Source: CAZJQD01 sp964548165 [NCBI: uncultured bacterium]
GTDB lineage: Bacteria > UBA8481
Direction of reading: 5' to 3'
Assembly: GCA_964548165.1 (NCBI GenBank)
Contig: CAZJQD010000027.1
Coordinates: 4,689 to 16,068 of the forward strand
Length of the DNA stretch: 11,380 nucleotides
Shown here one piece after another: positions 1 through 7,000 of the stretch. The translations under genes and the position numbers were made by a program. Within the stretch, counting starts at the first letter, position 1; each line of letters starts with the position of its first letter. The notes beneath the pieces were generated by a model that did not search any database, was not told where the DNA came from, and saw only the letters and a program-made list of their open reading frames with translations.

Positions 1-1020
1 CTGCGCCGCGTCGAGGAGGACCGGATCGATCCCCGGGACGGTCGCGTCTTCATCGCCGTGTTGGGTCGAGGGTATGGAGGCGCCGACCGGTTGGCGCTCG
101 TCGCCCATCACCTCGCGATCGATGGGGTCTCCTGGCGCATCCTGATCGATGACCTCGGAACGCTGTACGCGTCGGACGCGCGTGAGACGGCCGCCGCGAG
201 GGAGTGCCCTGGGTCCTACACCGCCGGGGTGCGCGCCGTCGCGGTCGCGGCCGAGGGCGCGGCCGCTGCCGCGCTTGCCGCCGCGGCCACGCTCGCCTCG
301 TCACCGCGCGCGGACGCCGTGGAGCCGAGCCTCTTTGGTGACCTGGCCGAGGTGGAGGCCTCGCTCGATGCCGCCACCACGACCGCGCTCCTCGAGGAGA
401 CCGGGGCCGCCTTCCGCACGAGGCCCTTCGAGCTGATGCTGGCGGCGCTCCTGCCGGCGATCGCGGAGTGGTTGGGCGAGTCGAAGCCGGTGATCGATCT
501 CGAAGGGCATGGACGCGATCTCGTCGGATGCGATCTCTCGCGAACGACAGGGTGGTTCACGAATATCATGCCGCTCTGCCTCGGGCCGTCGCCCTCCACC
601 GAAGCGTCGCCCGCCACCGCGTCTCCTGACGCCCTGATCTGCGGCGTGAAGGAGCAGGTTCGCGCGGCCGAGAGAGACGGTGCGGACTTCGCGCGGACGC
701 GATACCTCCACCCTGACCCCCGGGTGCGCGAGCGCCTGGCGCAAGCACCCCGACCGCGCGCCGCCTTCAACTACCTGGGCCGGCTCGACCGCCTCGTCGC
801 CGCCGGACCCGCGTCCTTCCTGGAGCTTCGCGACGCCGCGCTCTCCGTCTCGCCCGATGTCGTCCGCGCGCATGAGCTGGAGATCGGCGCGCAGGTTATC
901 GAAGGACGACTCGTCGTGAAGTGGCGGTACGATGGGCGACGGCGGGACCGGGAGCGGGCGGCGGCGGCCGTCCGCGAGAGCGTGGAGCGGCTTCGCGACC
1001 TCGTGGCGTTCTGCCTCCGA
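1..1020 (+). other. Epimerization (E) domain, C-terminal part
   Basis: This domain would convert the carrier-bound L-aminoacyl or peptidyl residue of the upstream module to the D form. Visible E-type motifs are HHLAIDGVSW (residues 36-45), EGHGRD (168-173), RTTGWFTNIMPLCL (181-194) and FNYLGR (256-261). The catalytic-type His37, Glu168 and Asn257 are all kept, so activity is plausible. Two departures stand out. Residues about 70-100 are almost all Ala, Val and Gly where E domains usually carry conserved Trp residues. The GxGYG element normally placed before the RYL motif is missing (the sequence here is DFARTRYL). The N-terminal end and the carrier domain it serves are outside the window. Confidence 0.92.
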
Positions 1021-4000
1021 GTCGACGTCGGCGCCCTGACCCCGTCCGACGTTCCCACGCTCTCTCTCGACCAGCTCGCGCTCGATCGCTGGATGCACGC
1101 CCAGCCGGGACTCGATCCGCGCCTCGTCGTGGATGTCCTGCCGGTGACGGCCACGCAGGAGGGGATTCTCTTCCACGCGCTCGAATCGCGGGACCCGTCG
1201 CTCTACGTCACCCAGGTCTCGCTCCTGATCGACGGCGACCTCGACGAGGCCGCGTTCCAGGCGGCCTGGCAAAGGATCGTCGCCCGGCACGAGGCGTTAC
1301 GCACGCGGGTGGCGCGCGCTCCGTCCGGGGCTCCGGTCCGCGTGATCGTGCGCGCGGCCGAGGCGCCCTGGACGATCGAGGACTGGTCGCACGAGGAACC
1401 TGTGGCGCGCGAGTCGCGGCTCGAACGGTTCCTCGCGTCCGACCGCGCGCGCGGCGTGGCCGTGGACCGGGCGCCGGGCATGCGCCTGCACCTGGCCCGG
1501 ATGGGCGCGCGGACGTGGCGCTTCACGTGGACGTCGCACCACGTCTTTCTCGATGGCTGGAGCCTGGCGATCGTCCTTCGCGACGTGGTGCGCGCCTACA
1601 CGGGCACCGTCGGCGCCCTCGCGTCTCTGGATGGCATCAGCCGCCGTTACTGGGAGTGGATGACGGCGCGGGCCGACGAATCGGCCGCGGCCTTCCAGGG
1701 CACCGCGGCGGAAGAGGCCGAGGCCTACTGGCGCGCGGCTCTGCGAGAACTGGAGGCGCCGACCGATCTCCTCCTGCCCGCGCCCCCGGCGGATTCCCAT
1801 CGACCTCAATCCAATACGGGCGCGTCCCTGCCCGCTCACGAGAGCGAACGCGTCCTCGACACGAACACGACGCAGGCGCTTCGCGCGATGGCGCGACGCC
1901 ATCACCTCACGCTCCATACGCTTCTTCAGGGCGCCTGGGCCATTCTTCTCTCGCGGCTGGCGGGTCGTGATGACGTGGTCTTCGGCGTGACGGTGGCCGG
2001 CCGTCCGCCCGAGCTGGCGGGCATCGAGGATGCCGTCGGGCTCTTCATCCAGACGCTCCCCGCGATCGCGCGCGTCGATGAGGACGCACCGCTCATCGCG
2101 TGGCTCTCCGGGCTCCAGGACGAGCAGGCAAAGAGAGAAGCATACGGGCACGTGTCGCTCTCCCGCATCCGTTCCTGGACGGATGTTCCGGGCGGCACCC
2201 CGCTCTTCGACGCGCTCTTCGTCTTCGAGAATTACCCGGTCGACTCCGGCCTCGCCACCCGCGCGGGCGGGTTTGTTCTCCAGGATGTGCGCGTCGCCGA
2301 GCGGACGAACTACCCGTTGACCGGCGTCGTCTCCGACGGCGAGCGCATCACCATCCGCATCCAGGCCGATGCCCGTCGCTACACGGGCGATGCGGCGCGC
2401 GATCTTGCCCTGCGATTGGCGCGCCTCCTCGAGGCCATCGTGGAGATGACCGAGTCGCCGCCGCGGATCGCGGATCTGGAGTGGAAGAGTCCGGGCGAGC
2501 GCGAGCGGGTGCGCGCGTGGGCGGAAGGGCCGTCGCGAATCTACGAGGGCGCCGAGACCCTGGTGGATCTGATCGAGGAGCAGGTGGCGCGCACTCCCGA
2601 TGCCGTGGCCGTGACCTTCGAGTCGATGTCCTGGACCTACCGTGATCTCGACCGACGCGCGAACGCGGTGGCGGCGCGGCTCCGCGAACTCGGGGTGGAC
2701 GCCGGAACGCGCGTCGCCGTCATCGCGGAACGTTCGCTCGAGCTGGAGCTCGCGCTCTGGAGCGTCTTGAAGGCGGGCGCCGCCTGGGTGCCGCTCGATC
2801 CCCAGGAGCCGCCCGAACGACTCGCCTTCATGCTGAGAGACGCCGGCGCCGCGGCCGTCCTGACCCTGGAACGTCATCGCGCCGCGTGCGAGACCGCCGC
2901 GTCCTCGAACGGGATCCCCGTCGAGACGCTCGATGGCGCCCGGCTAGCCAGCCGCGAGGCGGACGCGCCGCCGAGCCGAACGACGGGCCCCGACGAGATC
3001 GCCTACATGATCTACACGTCGGGTTCGACCGGCGAACCGAAGGGCGCGCTCAATACCCATCGCGGGATCCGGAATCGCCTCCTCTGGATGCAGGAGGAGT
3101 TCGCCCTGGCGCCGGGGGAGACCGTTCTCCAGAAGACACCGGCGACCTTCGACGTCTCGGTCTGGGAGTTCTTCTGGCCCCTCATCGCTGGCGCGCGCCT
3201 TGTCCTGGCCTCTCCGGGACTCCACCGCGATCCCCGGGGACTTGCCGCGCTCATCGACCAGGAATCCGTGACGACGCTCCATTTCGTCCCGTCGATGCTC
3301 GACGTCTTCCTCGACCTCGTTCCCCCCGGCGCCTGCTGCTCGTTGAAGCGCGTGATCTGCAGTGGCGAGAGCCTGACCGCGGACTTGAGGGATCGGTTCT
3401 TCCGCCGCTTCTCGTGTCAATTATCCAATCTCTACGGGCCAACGGAGGCCGCCGTCGACGTCTCGTTCCATCATTGTTTTCCCGGCGAGACGGGACCGGT
3501 CCCGATCGGACGCCCCATCGCCAACGTCACCCTGCCCCTTCTCGATCGACGGGGACGACCGGTTCCGGTCGGCGTCGCCGGCGAGGTGCACATCGGCGGC
3601 GTGGCCGTGGGCGCGGGATACCTGGGGCGCGACGCCCTCACCGCCGAACGCTTCATCCCGGATCGAGCCTCGTCCGTTCCCGGCGCGCGGCTGTATCGCA
3701 CGGGCGATCTCGGGCGTTGGACGCCGGAGGGCGAGATCGAGTATCTCGGTCGCATGGATCACCAGGTGAAGATTCGGGGCGTCCGGATCGAGCTTGGCGA
3801 GATCGAGGCCGCGCTACGACGCTGTCCCGGCGTCTGCGAGGCGGCCGTGGTGGCCGAGAAGCAGGGCGCTGGCGGAGTCGCGCTCTCGGCTTACTTCACG
3901 CCGTCATCCTCCGATCCCGCCACGCGCGAGCGCGTTCACGTTCACCTCGCGTCCTGCCTCCCGGAGGCGATGCGACCTTCGCGCATCCTCGCGCTCGACC

Positions 4001-7000
4001 GGATGCCGCTCCTCTCCAGCGGCAAGCTCGATCGCAAGTCCCTGTCCCGCGCTCTCGATGTCGCGGACGGCGCTCCGCCGGGCAACGAGTCGTCCGCGCG
4101 AGCGGGCGAGTCCTCGGCGCGCTCTGCCGGCGGCGACCTGGCCCATCGTGAACGGACCGGTCGCAACGGGGACCGTCGCGACGGGGGCCGTCGCGACGAG
4201 GAACGCCGCGACGTGGAACATCGCATCGCCGCCATCTGGGCGGAGGTCCTGGGCCTCGCGTCGGTCGATCCGCGCCGGAACTTCTTCGAGCTGGGCGGCA
4301 ACTCCCTTCTCATGATGCGCATCCACGCGCGACTGCACGATGAGCTGGGCGTGACCCTGCCGATCACCGACCTCTTCCGTCACCCCACCGTGGCCGCCCT
4401 GGCGCGCTTTCTTGGCGGCGAGCCTGTGTCCTCCCCGGAGTCGACGGCCGGCGCCGAAACGCGGCCGATCGACCGCGAGGCGCCGATCGCCGTCATCGGC
4501 CTGGCGTGTCGCTTCCCCGGCGCCGACTCGGTCGAGGAGTTCTGGGAGAACCTCCTCGAAGGTCGCGAGTCGATCCGGAGGTTCGGGCCCGACGAACTGA
4601 AGGCGGCCGGCGTCCCGGACGCGATCGCCGCCGATCCCGCTTATGTTCCCGCGCACGGCGCGCTCAAGAGGGACCCGGCGCTCTTCGACGCCGATCTCTT
4701 CGGCTACAGCCCGCGCGAGGCGTCCCTGATCGATCCCCAACAACGGATCTTTCTCGAGATCTGCCACGAGCTCTTCGAGCGCGCGGGCTATGAGCCCGGG
4801 TCGATCGAGGCCCCGGTCGGCGTCTTCGCCGGCGCGTCGCTCAATCTCTACCTTCTCCGGAATCTCGCGTCCAACCCCGCGCTCGTTGCCTCGGCTGGCT
4901 CGTTCCCCATCCTCATCGGCAACGACAAGGACTTCCTCCCGACGCGCGTCGCCTACAAGATGAACCTCCGCGGGCCCGCCGTGAATGTCCAGTCCGCGTG
5001 CTCGACCTCGCTCGTGGCGACGGTGATGGCGTGCGAGAGCCTGGCGCGGGGCGAGTGCGACCTCGCGATCGCGGGCGGCGTCTCGGTGCGCCTGCCCCAG
5101 GTCTCGGGTTATCTCCACGAGGAGGGCATGATCTTCTCGCCGGACGGACATTGCCGCGCCTTCGACGCGGCGGGCGCGGGCATCGTCGCCGGCAGTGGCG
5201 CGGGCGCCGTGCTCCTCAAGCGCCTCGACGACGCGCTGCGGGACGGCGATCACGTGCACGCGGTCATCCGGGGCGGCGCGATGAACAACGACGGAGCGGC
5301 GAAGGTGGGATTCACCGCGCCTGGCGTCGACGGCCAGGCCGCGGTCCTTCGTGCCGCCCTCGCACGCGCCGGCGTGGACGCCGCGACGATCGGCTACATC
5401 GAGGCTCATGGCACCGCCACGCCCCTCGGGGATCCGATCGAGGTCGCCGCGTTGAACCAGGTCTTCGCATCAGGGGCCGCGGCCCCGGACGCCGCCACTC
5501 CGGCCATCGACCCGAGCACGGCCCCGAGCGCCGCCGACCAAGGCGCCCTCGCCCCGGGCTCCCACGCCCCGGGCTCCAGGCTCCTCGGTTCGGTGAAGAC
5601 CAACCTCGGCCATCTCGACGCCGCCGCCGGCGTCGCGGGCCTCATGAAGGCCGTTCTCGCCGTCGAGCACGGCGTGATCCCGCCGTCACTCCATTTCGAG
5701 AAGCCGAATCCCGCGGTGCCGTTCTCGGAGGGACCCTTTCGCGTCGCCGCCGGTCGTGAGCCCTGGCCGCTCGCCGGCCCGCGCCGCGCCGGCGTCAGTT
5801 CCTTCGGCATCGGCGGCACCAACGCGCACGTCGTCCTGGAGGCGGCGCCCGTTTCGCCGAAACCGGGGAACAAGGAGAACGATCACGCCGCCCACGAACT
5901 CCTCGCGATCTCCGCCCGCACCCCGGACGCCCTCGACCACTTGGCGGCCGCGCTGGCGTCCCGGCTCGAATCTCCCGACGCGCCGGCGCTCGCGGACGTC
6001 GCGGCGACGCTGGGCTCCGGGCGGAAGCGGCACGCGCACCGCCGCATCGCGATCGGCGTCTCCCCGCGCGAACTGGCCTCCGCGATCCGAGCCGTCGACG
6101 GCCTGGCCTCCTTCGAGACCGAGGAGCCGATCACGGATCGTCCCGTGGTCTTCTTCTTCTCGGGCCAGGGCGCTCCCTACGTCGGGATGACGCGCGGCTT
6201 GTACGAAGCCGAGCCCGTCTACCGGCGCGCCATCGAGCGCGCGCGTGAACTGGTCCAGGATCGGATCGGCTGGGACCTGCTCGATGTCATCGCGCCGCGG
6301 CCCGGGAGGGAGGACGAGGCGGCGCGCTCGCTGGAGCGACAGGTTGTCGTTCACGTCGCGCTCCTCGCGGTGGAGACCGCCCTGGCCGAACTCTGGATGT
6401 CGTGGGGATTGGAGCCCGAGGCCGTGACGGGACATAGCCTTGGCGAGTACGCGGCGGCCGTCGTGGCCGGCGTCTTCACGCTCGACGACGCCATGACGCT
6501 CGTGGCGAGCCGTGGCCAACTCCTCGATGAACTGCCGCCCGGCGGGCTCCTTGCCATACCGCTTCCGTCCGACGATGTCGTGCGTCGCCTCGAGGAAGCG
6601 GGCTACGGTCACGGAACGTCGGGCCCCACGCTCTCGCTCGCGGTCATCAACACGCCGGGGCTCTGCCTGGTCTCGGGCGCTCTCGAGCCGCTGGCCGCCT
6701 TCGAGTCCGAGCTCCTCGCGGACGGTGTCCAGGCGCGCCGCGCACGCGTGAACCGCGCCGTTCACTCGAGCCTGGTGGATCCCCTCGTCCCACGGTTCCT
6801 CGAGACGGTCCGATCCGTCCGCCTGAACGCGCCGCGGCTTCCGATCCTTTCCCATCGCACGGCCACGTGGATGACGGCCGAGGACGCGCAGTCTCCCGAG
6901 GCCTGGGCCCGTCACTTGCGCGAGCCCGTGCGTTTCTCGGACGGACTGGCTCATCTCGTGACGGCCTCCGCGCGCGGACCGTGGCGTCATCCGCCGGCTT

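Noticed and set aside
58-60. TTG at 58 as the start of the megasynthase
   Set aside because: The frame is open to base 1 and residues before it continue the E-domain sequence, so the gene starts outside the window.
180-300. Frameshift in the E domain suggested by the Ala-rich stretch
   Set aside because: The other two frames give no E-like sequence here, and the in-frame peptide still aligns in spacing with E domains on both sides.
301-1290. Long open frames on the - strand (for example 301-1290, 1297-2877, 3904-5409, 5686-7281, 9612-10631)
   Set aside because: They lie opposite clear NRPS/PKS coding sequence. Their translations are Arg-rich with no recognisable domain, as expected for shadows of GC-rich codon use.
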